From positions 248,001 through 312,000 of the forward strand of contig JAWWNJ010000045.1 of assembly GCA_037176885.1 (NCBI GenBank): a stretch of 64,000 bases of DNA, given 5' to 3'. The notes beneath the pieces are model-generated. The model was not told where the DNA came from. It did not search any database and saw only the letters and a program-made list of their open reading frames with translations. Positions 30,968 to 42,600 of the stretch are shown piece by piece. Origin of the DNA: Favolaschia claudopus (taxonomy: Eukaryota; Basidiomycota; Agaricomycetes; Agaricales; Mycenaceae). Both the position numbers and the translations under genes were made by a program. Position 1 is the first letter of the stretch. Each line of letters starts with the position of its first letter.

Positions 30968-31074
30968 CCGTCCCAGTGGCAGCCTCTGTATTTAGGGTCT
31001 AATTAGGATAACACCAAGTAAGTAATACATACGCCTCGCCTCTTTGTACATTATTTCGTGGGTGAAATGTTAAT
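30968..31074. other. Right flank of the retrotransposon
   Basis: On the minus strand this reads as a possible exon: acceptor TTAG, then an open frame TLNTEAATGT that ends at the element. Joined to the left flank it would give ACG|GTGAGT, a perfect splice donor. This suggests that the pseudogene at 11657-13658 once ran through here. Confidence 0.45.
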
Positions 31075-31266
31075 AGCCTGTTTGCGCCCGAGCCGTTGGA
31101 GCCATCAAATGGCTAATTTGCGTTGCGTAATCTGGTGGCTCCACCCGCCAAAATAGCCGCCCAATGGCTACGGCAGCCATAGGCGCCCACTTTTGGCGGG
31201 TAGCCATCGCGTAACGCAACGCAAATCAGCCGTTGGATGGCTCCAACGGCTGCGTCGCAAACGCTC
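31075..31266. mobile_element. Foldback (MITE-like) element, 192 bp
   Basis: The left arm (about 31075-31165) and right arm (about 31170-31266) are imperfect reverse complements. Shared blocks include GCCGTTGGAGCCATC, ATTTGCGTTGCGTAA and CACCCGCCAAAA. TAAT stands on both sides (31071-31074 and 31267-31270) and may be the target duplication. There is no coding capacity. Confidence 0.65.
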
Positions 31267-31370
31267 TAATTTATGAATTCGACTTCATAAAAATTGGGCG
31301 TGTCTTACATAAATTCGCCTTGAGCTGCTATAACAGAAAAGGCAGATACTTGATTGGGATGTAGCTCGAT

Positions 31371-33123
31371 GTGCCTCTTTTCGAACTAAATGTGCCTCAA
31401 AATCGTTCATCTGCCTCGTCTCGCCCTATCTGCCTCGCATCAATCCTTGATCCATATCATCTGGGCCCGCCGTTTTGTCAATCCTCGGACGAAACGGACG
31501 AGGATGATGTCCGCCCAATCAAACGACTCGGAAATGCCCGAAACCCGTCGGGCAAAAATCAATATGTTGCTGTTCGTAAGTCCTCTCCTCCAATGTACTG
31601 TACTATGAGCGTCTGAATGCTGAACGGTGGAACTAGCGCCAGTAGACGAGGTCGCCGATGTTATACGAAAGTATCATTCCGATAACCCGACTTTCAAATA
31701 CGCAGACTACATCGAGGCACTCCTGACGGACCATAACATTAAAATCGGGTCTGATTTCTTCACTAGCTGACTACCAGACTCATGAACTTCACACAGCCGG
31801 TCAAAGATTGCCAAATACCTCACCCAACTTGGATTGTCAACGTCGTCCCGCGGTAATCGTATGCCGGATGATGAACAGACACAATTGATTTTGGACGAGC
31901 TCGGAAATGATCCACACCAAACGCGGGGCCCACGGGTCGTGAAGGAGGCTCTCAATTTGGCCGGCCACAAAATTGGGCGGTAAGTACGCTCACATAATGA
32001 CCATATTCGAACTCGCCGTCTGTAACAAGTCAAATGTGCAGGAACAAGATTTCCGATGTCATGCATACATTCGAAGAAGAGGGGTTCGAGAAGCGTGATC
32101 CTAAGGCTCAGAAAAAGACTGTGAACCGCACACCACTCACAGCCGTTGGTCCGCACGAGGAGTGGTCGATGGACGGCCACGACAAAATGAACGAGGCCGG
32201 GTTTGGTATCTACGGAATTCGGGATAAATGGGGAACCAAGTTTCTTCACTATCGGGTACTTCCGTCAAACAGGTTCGCGGATGTTATCGGTGTTGTCTTT
32301 CTTGAATGTGCCAAAAAATATGGAGGTACTTGAAATCAAACTTTGCGTCGTCCCACAGTTGCTATAACATTTTCAACCACAGGTATTCCTATTCAGGGAT
32401 CAAGTGACCATGGCTCAGAGGTGCGCGATGCACATGCGGCTCAGAAAACACTACGGTTCGTTGATCCCAGATTCCCACCCGACGCGTGGAACTTCGTTCA
32501 TGTGAGTATTGATAGAGAACAATTCTGGGATGACGAGAATGCAGATGGGATTCCTGCGTGGATGTTCCTCGAGAGTACCCACAATATAACAGTGGAATCC
32601 GGATGGAGACCTTTGTTTTACACATGGGGCATCAATGTACTCGAGTTCTACTCTGCCGGTATGAATGATATATTTTTCAAGCCTGCAAACTATATACACC
32701 AGTGAGCTCAATAGCATTCCACTCAAAGTCTGCTAATACTTGACAATCTTCAGGCAGACCTGCAACTGGATTTGGTTCCCGCTCGTTCAACGGAGTCTCG
32801 ATGAATTCTGTCACCGACAAAACAACCACCGAATTCGGAAGCAGAAGGACAAGCTTTTGCCCAGCGGTGGAACACCGAATGCATTTACCGCCAATCCCGC
32901 CAAGTACGGCGGTCACAATTGTTTGATCAAGATTCCAGCAGATGCCATTGACAAATTTTTGGACGAGGCCCGGGAGACCGCGCGTGAGCACATGCGTTAC
33001 GTTGATGATGATTTTGACGAGCTTGCTTGCGACGCATACGAAGCATTGCAAAAGCCGGTCATCACATTACAGACTGCCTGGGTTGTTTTCCGCGCTATGG
33101 TAGAACAGCTAAATAGGATGTAA
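31371..33123 (+). CDS. Integrase-core (rve-like) protein of the mushroom dispersed family
   Basis: Exons read as 31371-31575, 31637-31748, 31797-31979, 32042-32325, 32383-32701 and 32754-33123 (stop), all in frame, about 490 codons. The N-terminus contains NPSGKNQY and a helix-turn-helix-like region (IGRSKIAKYLTQLGL). The core shows three candidate acidic residues: D in EWSMDGHDK, D in SSDHGSE, and E in THNITVESGWR, in the order expected of an RNase-H-fold DDE integrase. A stretch of 24 in-frame codons from GTGAGT at 32501 to about 32572 may be an optional intron. No ATG is found in the frame of the first exon, so the start is unresolved or lost. This family is very common in Agaricomycetes, usually without other retroelement genes. 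Whether it moves is not known to me. Confidence 0.75.
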
Positions 33124-33383
33124 CGAAACTGAATAGATTGCATAGACATTGACATTGCACCAGTATATTGGAGAGTGCTCTCTCGAGTCGTTAAAACCAA
33201 GTCAAGCAGCTAGAGGTAACTACATCGAGCCGAATGAATAATAGAAGAAGTGGCCAGACAAAGAACAATTTATTGCACCAATTATTAGCATTGTTGATAA
33301 TGTAGCCAAAGAACGTAGTGGGAATAGTGCCCTAACAAAACAATATATGCAAATGAGTGTGGGTGGGTATGCGACCTCTTTCA

Positions 33384-35654
33384 CTAGAAGGCTTCGAGGC
33401 CAAATTTAGCACAAAAGTCATTGCAGACATGTCCGCTCTTGAAGTCTTCGATGGCTTGGGGTCCCCCATCGTCCACACCGGAGTCGCCGAGTGAACTGCT
33501 TTGCATTACCATCGTACGACGAGGGGAGAGAACATGATGCTTACCTGTGTGTCACAGGGGCAAAGATGCTCATTGCGCCGCCAGAAGATGCGACTACGAT
33601 TGGTTATAAAACTTACACAACAAGAGCTGAATGATCGTGACGCACCCTTGAACTTAACAAACAACATTGAGGCATCATTTTGGGCGAGTGAATAGTGCGA
33701 GATTGCGTTCAAGAGGTCGAGTTCCGGCTGAACGACCTGATTGAAAGGGATTGCAGGGATTGGTTGGCAGACGAGATGTCCAAGAACGGTGTCATTGTCC
33801 AGGATAGTTGCTATGAAAAGCTCCGGGGTTGAGCATTCTGTATGGATATCAGTGACCTGACAAATGTGCAAGATAAGACCCACCAGCGAGGCACGCATCG
33901 AGCATACCATACTTTTCTATCAAAATTTGTAGAAGGTCGTGAAGCCGCTTGCCACGGAGTAGTTCAGCGTGAGCTGCATTCAGTTCGAGGGCCGTATTGA
34001 AACGAAACTGATTGTCCTCAAAGCGGCGCGCAAGGTAATGATCGTCTCCACAGGAGAGCTGAAATGCAGATCAAACGGTTATCGGTAGCGCGAACAGTGA
34101 ACTGAATATGAGGTACCTGGAAGTGAGTTCCGAGTGACGGTGTGTGCTTCACTACGACATCGCGCACACCATGATAAAGCTGAGACGGCTGGGGACGGTC
34201 CAAGGTGTTGCTCAAGTATTCCTTTTTGAAGGTGACTGCGCTGTTGAGCCGGAATCTGGCGGTAACTAGTCGTGACAAATACAGTGTCATCGGATGGAAT
34301 CAACTAACAGTTGTATGGCACATACCTTGCGTTCCAGATGCACGAGCTTGAGGGAAACCAAGCTCAGATTCGGTGGGCTCGGATTTGATGCGCGACTGCA
34401 TGTCGTTGTCCGAGACTTCTTCTTTGACCCTGATCCTGGGCTTTTTATCGGCACGGCCGTTCGCTCTGGATTTCCCGCGGGTCTTGCGTTTCTTATTACG
34501 TAGGATGTCCTCGAATTCATCGTCCGAATCAGAGAGGACGTCGAGCTGGGGTACAATCAGAAGGGAAGGATATTCGAAAGACAGCAAACACACCGTTAGC
34601 TCAATCGGCACATACATTGTCATCTCCGCCGTGGAGTTGGCAATCGCGGACTTTTTGAAGAACTGGCCCTCGTGTTTGGAATGCTCAGTCCAGAAAGAGG
34701 CAACGGTGGAGTCGCCGGTGAATGCTGAAGAGATGTCCGTTCCATTGGCGAACGTGAAGTAAACGTCCTTCCTGCAACAGGCATGGCATGATTGTTACGG
34801 AGATTAGAGTTCGGTTCTATTCACATACCTTACAAAGGTTTTGCCGGGATAGTTCTGGGCCCAGCGGCCCCCCGCCTCCTGGAAACTGTTGACGACGGTA
34901 CGAAACACATGTTCCATTGTCTACCTGAAGGTGAAAATGCGAAACTAAGAAAGAATATCACCTACATCATCGAGCGGAAAACTCCGTGACTGTGCCGGTA
35001 CGCACGTCCCAACCTTTTGGCCAGTTGGTTTTTGCAAGACGAGATTGAACTTGAATAGAATCTGCACTGTCTTTCCCAAATCCGTACGTTTCCGCGAAGC
35101 CTCGCGCATCTTCAAGAAAGTTCCCGTGCGACCCAATGTTTCTTCCTTGACTTTGGGTGTCAGTCGCAAACCAGAAGAGAGCTTCTTGTTTTGCTTTAGC
35201 CTGATCCTCATTGCCGCCATGTCGTCCTGGGTAACCTCTTGAAGGTCGTCGCTATCGCTGTCGACACTGATGACCGATTGCGACTGCTGGGGCTGGATAG
35301 TTGCCGCCTTTGCAGCCATATTTTCCTTACCCTTGGTAGGTTTAGTTGCTACAAGCATGTCATATGTGTTGCTCATAGGATGAAAGTCAGGACTTACCTT
35401 TCGCATCTCGTGAGACGCATTGATTGCACAACAAACTAGCGAGATGCCTAAAGACAAAACCGCAGCCTGTACACTGCTTCATTTTCTGGAAAATGTTACG
35501 AAGAGTTGGCCAGTAATAATTGACAGCCCACCTCGACAGCGGCGAGCTCCGTTTCGTTGTCGTTGCAAGCGTCACGTTTCTCGCATTTGAAACATATGGT
35601 CCGCGAAGGGGCGAGGTGCTTGAAGCCCTCCCCACAGCCGCTACACCAAATCAT
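33384..35654 (-). CDS. Alpha-type protein kinase with two N-terminal zinc ribbons (586 aa)
   Basis: Eleven exons: 35654-35532, 35485-35398, 35348-34966, 34920-34829, 34771-34594, 34545-34326, 34265-34117, 34058-33884, 33837-33646, 33593-33545 and 33495-33384. The sum is 587 codons with the stop, and every junction keeps frame. The N-terminus has two C-x2-C...C-x2-C ribbons (CSGCGEGF...CFKC and CTGCGFVF...CNQC). Acidic and basic disordered parts follow (RNKKRKTRGK). The C-terminal third is the kinase: the Gly-rich end SSLGDSGVDDGG, then VCNDFCAKFGLEAF, matches the end of alpha-kinase domains (Gly-rich loop, then a C-N-D-x-C motif that holds structural zinc). Such atypical Ser/Thr kinases are greatly expanded in some Agaricomycetes. 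Its substrate is unknown. It converges with the integrase-like gene, with 260 bp between. Confidence 0.82.
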
Positions 35655-36367
35655 AGAGACGGAGCAGAAAAAGATAGAGAAAGAGCGGCAGAGAACTTGA
35701 GAAAAGAGTGAAAGAGAAAGGACGAGGAGTCTTGACAGGTAGTATGTCGACGGCCAACTCAAGTTACACAATGTTTCAGGTATTTCCAGCTAAGCGAAAG
35801 CACAGTGGGAGATAAATACATGTTTGGAGAGTCGAAAGCCAGATGAGGACAGGGGCAACATGGCGGGGATATCGAAAATGCACGGCAGAGTCGGCTTCTT
35901 GACTGCATGGTATTTTGACACTGAGTTAGCCGTCTGCGCGTTGTTACAACCACTTGAGCGGAAGGTAAAAGAGGGGGGAGGTATTTTGCAATAAGAAATG
36001 ATTATATCGTTGTAGGTCGAGAGACAGAGAAAGTACATATCGGTGATGAAGATAGAACGTGAAGAGCGGTGACAATGTTTGCTGATGTTATAAACTAAGG
36101 TATTCGCCCTCCCCTCGCCAGTCAAGCAAAGCCTAAGTCCTGCGTGCCAGCGTCAGCACCTCCTCCGAAGCCGTGGCAGCAAGGGTTGTGCTGTAGCCTA
36201 TACATAGTAAGCTTGCGGGATGAGTGTAGAGGACGCATAATAGAGGTACAACTCGTCAGAAAGTGCGCCGAACAATTGCGCGCAAAATCCTTCGGCCGAG
36301 TTCAAAGCGTGGACTCGTTGGCAACCGTACGGTGGACATATTCAACATTCTAAGAGTTCGGATTCTA
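35655..36367. other. Divergent intergenic region
   Basis: Lies between the alpha-kinase start (minus) and the first DUF6535 gene (plus), so it should hold both promoters. Purine-rich runs are seen near 35960-36050. An upstream coding exon of the DUF6535 gene may lie here, since the paralog at 44115 has one, but I could not identify it. Confidence 0.45.
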
Positions 36368-39300
36368 ATGCACGAATACTGTATAGCTTCCGACGATGAA
36401 GCAGAAACCGCCAAAATGTGGGCTATCTACGGCAGCGAAGCGGAGAAATACGACAAAGGGCTAGTGGAAAGTTGGAAAAGTGATATGGAAGGGATGCTCA
36501 TCTTTGTGAGATTTTCTGTCCGTCACAGTCACTTGAAGAACGATTGAATAACTTATGTAGGCTGGTCTTTTTTCCGCCGTTTTGACCGCGTTTCTCATCG
36601 AGAGCTACAAGACATTGAATCCAGACCCAGGCGATCTCACCGTTCTTCTCTTGACTCGCATTTCTGAGCAGATTGTTGCCTCGGCCCGTGGAAACGCCTC
36701 AAATATCCCCCCGCCTCTCGGACTCAACGACGGTGGGACCACTAGAGCAGCCTTGGTGTGCAACGCTCTCTGGTTTCTCAGTCTTGGACTCAGTCTGAGC
36801 TGCGCGCTCATTGCGACTCTTCTCGAGCAATGGGCTCGTGAGTTTCTCCACAGAACCGACATCCACTCAGCTCCTGTTATACGAGCGCGGGTTTTCTCTT
36901 TCCTGTACTATGGACTGAGACGCTTCAACATGCACGCTATCGTCGATATCATCCCCCTACTTCTACATCTCTCTCTTCTGCTTTTCTTTGCCGGGCTCGT
37001 CGCATTCCTTGCCCCTGTGCATACGGGTATCGCCCTCATCGCCGCTGTCATGCTCTTCATTATAGCAACAACATATTCAGTCCTCACTGTCTTTCCTTTG
37101 CGGTACCTCGACAGCCCGTATCGAACCCCTCTCACCGGACTATTCTGGAAGTTCTTTCAATACTTCAAGATCCAATGGAGTCGCCACCATTTATCTTCTA
37201 GGCCCGATGAGGCCGCACACTCCGAAATTGCTGGTGAATCGATGGCTGCAGTGCACTCCGAAACTGCTAGTGAAACGATGGTCGCAGCGATTACCCGTGT
37301 CGCAGCCAAGCCTTCTGATGAGCGCGCATCGAGAGATCTGAAGGCACTTGTTTGGACTGTGAACTCTTTGGCCGATGACACGGAGCTCGAGCCTTTCGTG
37401 GATGCCATTTCAGATATCCTCTGGGGCTCTCGCGCCCTGCGCGAGGCACATTATGCTGTCTTACACTAGACCGGTAACCGATCTCTCGTATGAAGACAAT
37501 CGTTCATAGAGAGACCGGTCGATCTGGTATTTATTTACCGGGATGGCAGAGGCGTCACGTTTCTGTCATGTCATCTTGTTTACATGATACCAACATGATA
37601 CCTTTCTCTTTCTAATTGCGCCGTTTTGGCTGTCGAGGAGGTGTGATATCCTTTGAGAAACTGCATATCATAGAGTACAAGCATTTCATGGCGCAGGAGG
37701 CCCGTCAAGACGATGGAATTGGAAAGAGAGAGGTGTCGTGTAAGTTGCGTGTAAGCAAGATGACAGTAATACACGTGCCAGAAACGTGACGTCTCTGCCA
37801 TCCCGGTAAATAAATACCAGATCGACTGGTCTCTCTATGAACGATTGTCTTCATACGAGAGATCGGTTACCGGTCTAGTCTTACACGCCCTTGTCAATGA
37901 TCCCCGGATCCTTCTTCACGAACGCATAACGAATCTTTACCGTTCCTGCAATGCAGGGATATTAACGCCGGCCGCTCAGAAGCGCCGCAAGATCATTTGT
38001 TCCAAGGCATTGTGGACCACTATCCCGTTACTTGCCGCGTCAGATGAGATTTTCCGGAACGAACGTAGATATGCAACGAATATCCGTTTTCAATACTTGG
38101 GAGAAAAGGATTTGGAAGTCCTGCACTACGCTCGTTCGGTAGAGGCAATGACGAAGTGGAGGGAGTTCGAGACCATTAAACTTGTTCTCAACACACATCT
38201 CGAACATCTTCAAGGTCCTGAAGCGACATCCGGATATCTTGATGCCCGGCGCTATATAGCGAAGCTGACAGAGCGTGGCTCTTCTTACTTTACACACCAA
38301 AAACACCTGAATTCCGACTACGGAACCTCTCCCGAACACCAGATCTCAACGCTCTTAGGCAATATTCGGTACATTCTAACGACAATCCCACATCTTCTTC
38401 TCCTTGGCTACCTTCAATCGGCCTCCAGGCTCCACGCACTGCCGTATTATTTTGCCCGAACAGTTCATTTCCTTCGCCCGCAAAACTATCACACACCGCC
38501 CACCGTTTGTCATGCCTTGAACGCAACGTTCGACGTGGTTGTCCCACACCTATTAGACAATTTCAATTCTGCGGAGTTTGGATGGATGGATTCAGTCATG
38601 AATGAACTAATTCAATCTTGGAAACTGCAAGACTCTTCGACCGCCAGACTCACCCTTCACCCCGAACTTCTACGATACTTGAATCACCGTCGTTCGAAAG
38701 TGGTCGTTTTTGGTGCATTATTGAGAGACCCCAGTGGCCGCGGATTATTCTGGGAAGCTCTCGCCAATACCCTGGAGTCTACAGCCACACGGAATCAACT
38801 TCGCAACTCTCTCACCGCCGCGTGGGGGGTCATGTCTATGCTGATTTATCCTGATGCTTCTCTCATTTCACGCCTTCTCAAAGCCTGCATACGTCTGGAT
38901 ATCCCCTCCGTCACTCCCTCACTCATCTCAGCCCTCAAGTGGTATTATATCCGCTCGAACTTCTATTCGAGTTCAGAGTCATTGTCGGCGACGGACGAAG
39001 CTAATTCGATGCATGAATGGTTGGCCAAAATTCCAGTATCTCCTGCAGATGCAGACATGAGCATCACCCCAGCACATTATGGGTTTTCACCGGATCATCC
39101 AGTGAGTGTTGAATACGGTGATGCTCTTGTCGCCCTCTACACAGAATATCTCGAGATCTGCGCAAAATCCAGTGCAGGCTCGGAATTTCCTCACGAGGCA
39201 GAGGCAACAATTCACTTGATCATGAGCGTTGCAGTCCCGAAGGTTCCTTCTCGCCGGCTACGGGGAAAATTCATGAGGGATACAGATATGATCGCCTCAC

Positions 39301-39617
39301 TGTCCCGGATACATGACGGGCACCAGATTCAATTTGCTCATGCTCTGCGAGGTATCTTTGACAATCGTGCTTGTGAACATCTGCGATTCACCATTCTCGC
39401 GGACACATGGTTGTTCAGACGTTATCTTGATCCTAGCAATCATGGTATACCTCAATGGCTGGATAATCCAACTGCGCGGGATTCGGTTATCGGTACATTG
39501 ACGCAATACGTCCACGAGATGGAAAATTCAACAAAAGCCGACAGGGACAAAGTTGTGCGGCAGACTCGCACCGTTTTGGCCGCCCTGAGGTCATCCTCTG
39601 AAAACGAGGGCAACTGA
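36368..39617 (+). pseudogene. DUF6535-type membrane protein, copy 1, interrupted by a MITE
   Basis: Exon 36368-36505, intron (GTGAGA...TATGTAG), then exon from 36561. The N-terminal DUF6535 region has about four membrane segments (GLFSAVLTAFLIESY, CNALWFLSLGLSLSCALIAT, IIPLLLHLSLLLFFAGLVAF, AAVMLFIIATTYSVLTVFPL). A long helical C-terminal part runs to the stop at 39617. A 411-bp element at 37467-37877 with a 9-bp duplicated target creates an immediate stop (CAC-TAG). Insert plus duplication is 420 bp, a multiple of three, so the downstream frame is kept and still open. The protein is thus cut to about 350 residues, which still include all membrane segments. Without the insertion it would align along its length with the copies at 44115 and 55448. 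Function of this family is unknown. Confidence 0.85.
37467..37877. mobile_element. Foldback MITE (411 bp) with 9-bp target site duplication
   Basis: The ends TAGACCGGTAACC and GGTTACCGGTCTA begin inverted repeats of about 100 bp with few mismatches, and complementarity continues in patches toward the centre. GTCTTACAC flanks it at 37458-37466 and 37878-37886. The paralog at 55448-58247 has the site only once (GTCTTACACAACC), which shows the empty state. Long inverted repeats with a 9-bp duplication suggest a Mutator-like non-autonomous element. A shift of the ends by one base would give 7 bp, so the superfamily is not certain. Confidence 0.9.
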
Positions 39618-42600
39618 GCAGGTATGTACTTGGTCTTTCGCTCGACTTGAATTCTTGACCGTTCTAATCAAAAATTCCGTGATCAGCAACACTCGGAGTA
39701 GGGTGTTGAACTACAAGTCGTCTATGACTCTATGGGCCGTAAATCGTTTCTTGAAATCATTGGAATTCAGCAAATACTAAAAAGTTTCAAATACTCGCAA
39801 TCGGGGTGGAGTGATTCTGAAGCGAGGTCACTGTTGCAAGCGTCCGAAAGTCTGGAGGAAATCGGTGATAGATATATAATTGTATGCGTTAAATTCAATA
39901 TTTTGAATCTACGCCCGCGTCCGACGGTGTGACGCAAGTTGAGATCACTACGAATTGCCGCGCGCGAATTTTCAGACAGCAAGCAGGCGGAGAAAATATG
40001 GATACTTACTTCAAGTGGAATTCCAACTGGGCGGCCTCTTCGTCTACATGTATCAACCCTCATCCCATTCCTGTCATTGATCCTCTGGACTGGCTTCAAT
40101 TTATTCCGAAAATGAATGAACAGGCAGAGACGCACGCGTAATGTATCAAGAAAACAAGAGAATTAGCATTCCCTTTCTTGCGAAACGGCGGAAGGATGGA
40201 TGAGCGAATTTGTACCTCAGCTTCTGCGCTATCAATGAGCCTCGGCAACGCCGGACATGGTGCTGAACGGATAGCCGTGAGTATACCTTCGAAAATGCGC
40301 ACCGAACCGTTATGAGCTGACGCGGACTGGGAGTAAAAGCCGTAGAGCTGACCAATATAATATCATTAGCGGGGTGATGCATGTCATCCCGCCCTGGATC
40401 CAGACGAGAGAGAAGGGTTGCGTTGTTCATATACGTCTGTCGAGCAATGGTGATCGGTGGAAAACGATTTTCCACCGCAAATTAGGGTTTGAAGAAGGGG
40501 GTCTGAATCCAGGTGCGTCTGCAACGACGAAGCGTTGCGGCGAGGTGGATATTTTGAAGACAAGATTCAGAGTTGTGGCTGGGTTTCAGCTACTGAGTAA
40601 GAATTCACCCTGAGCTCGAATCGTCGCACCGGTGTCAATGAGTGATGCCTTTACTTTGTTCGTCTTGAGATTGCCAGGAACTTGAGATCTTGGGTGTGGA
40701 ACGGCTCAGATTACGCGTCAGCGTAGATTGCCTCATTACGCGGGGGTGGCATCAAGTATCGTCCGATTCGAAGGCATCTCTGCAGTCGACGTCTGAATCC
40801 GAGCGCTGGAAAGAATTTCAGCGCATGAAGATTAAGTTTGGCCCTACAGTGTTAACAGGTGGTTTCAATCCGCCTTCTTCATCTCCTTCATCTTCCGAGG
40901 TGAGTCGTTTACGCACAATAATTCCACAATTGGAGCTGAGGTCAGGCTGAGGTCGTATTTTACAGACAAATTTAAAGAGACAATCACATTTACCTTGACT
41001 GCATGAAACTTTAGACCTAGATTTTGAGTCCTGAACAAATTTGCTTCTCGTGGTATCGATTCAGTAAAGTGTAAAGGGGGCACAGACGCGTGAAGACGAA
41101 GTCGGAATCGAGCGGTGATGATGGTTGTGATGAAGGATGTTTTGTTGACGCGTTGTGTGGTTGTGTTGACCGGTATTGACGACAAACTCGCCCTTCTCAA
41201 CCTCCCTCCGGCCTCAGCCCTCAACGTCAACATCGATGCCGACGTCTATATCGCCGTTTCTAGCAACGTCGGCCTTGATGTCAACGTAGACCTTGACGGC
41301 AACTCCGGTCCTCTATCCACGAAATAATCATAATGACGCATTCAAGTCGATTTTCAAGAGCAAGCTTTTTTGAGATGCTTCAAGCCCGGACCGCTACCCA
41401 ACGATCGCTGACTGGATACCGCTGGAATTGCCTTCCTCCTCAATGACGCTGCGGCGAATCGACAGTTCTGCTCTCCCACACGGGTTCGCGAGCTCTGGGA
41501 GCCTGGATGTGCGTAATCGACCTGCTTCGGCGACGAAGGACTTAGCTGACGAGGGAACGAGTGTAGGAGCACCCCAAGATCCGCGAGTAATGCCAGTCGT
41601 TGCCATCGTGCGCGCCGCTGAAGCACCACTTTGAGAAGTGCGAGGAGAAGGTGCGCTCTGGCATACAATCTTTGTTACCATAAAACTAAAACTGAGATGA
41701 ATTAAGGTCATCTCTTCTATGCCTTATCCTCATCTCTAACGGATCGTTCTGAAGATATTCCTTGACGTCGTCACCACTGTTGCCGACGGCCGGTCCGCCG
41801 TCAAGGCCAACGCCCATCGCTCAGATGTGCAGGAGAGAGTTCGTTCACCCCCCGCAAAATAGAGTGAAACCCTCGGTGAGCTGCCTCTCCGCATTCAGGT
41901 GCGTTTTCATCGTGTACTTTCCTTCAAGCCCATACTGATTGTTTCACTTCCTCCAGCTGTAGTCTACATCGTACCGGAGGCTTCATATACCCCTAGACCC
42001 TCGACACACCTTCTTTTTTGCCAATGACGTCCGTCATGTGGGTCCCCGCCCTCCTCGTCCTCCTTCAATCCTCGAATGTTAACAGCCTTGCCCTTCGTAC
42101 GATAGACTCCGTTCCCACACCCCCTCGCGCACTCCAGACCTCGCTTTGCCCCGCTCTCCTCCCTATCCCTCTTGACTCACGTTCAGCCTTTTCGCATGCA
42201 CGCCGTTCTCGCGCCCCCGACATCTACAAGCCTCTGGACATGTACTTACTCAAAGCGAAAATCGACATACGCGCCACGCGCGTGGCGTCGTTTCTGCAGC
42301 GCATTCCGTCTCCCGGCTCGCATTGCGCTAGCATGTGGTGCACTCTCGTCCCGAGCGGTGGGTCGAGCGGGAAGGTATGGCGGTTGATATAGGTCAGTCA
42401 GACAAGATGGAGGAAGGATGACTCGGTCTGACCGTTCTGCTTGTAGGTCAGTGTAGCCGGTTGTGGGAGTACACGAGGAGGAGGAAGAGTGAAGGCCGGA
42501 ACCAAACCGGAACGAGCTGGGGACTGTTCTCATCCGCCAATGACGCCCACAACGACGTCCACACCCTCCTGCATACCTCTCATCCTCGAATACGTTCACG

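Noticed and set aside
37580..37801. Minus-strand 73-codon frame within the MITE
   Set aside because: It lies in a foldback element without coding hallmarks and is far too short for a transposase.
37467..37877. The MITE acting as a new intron that restores the DUF6535 frame
   Set aside because: The stop TAG lies directly at the entry point before any usable donor. The GT in the left target copy paired with the right-end AG would lose one base and shift the frame.
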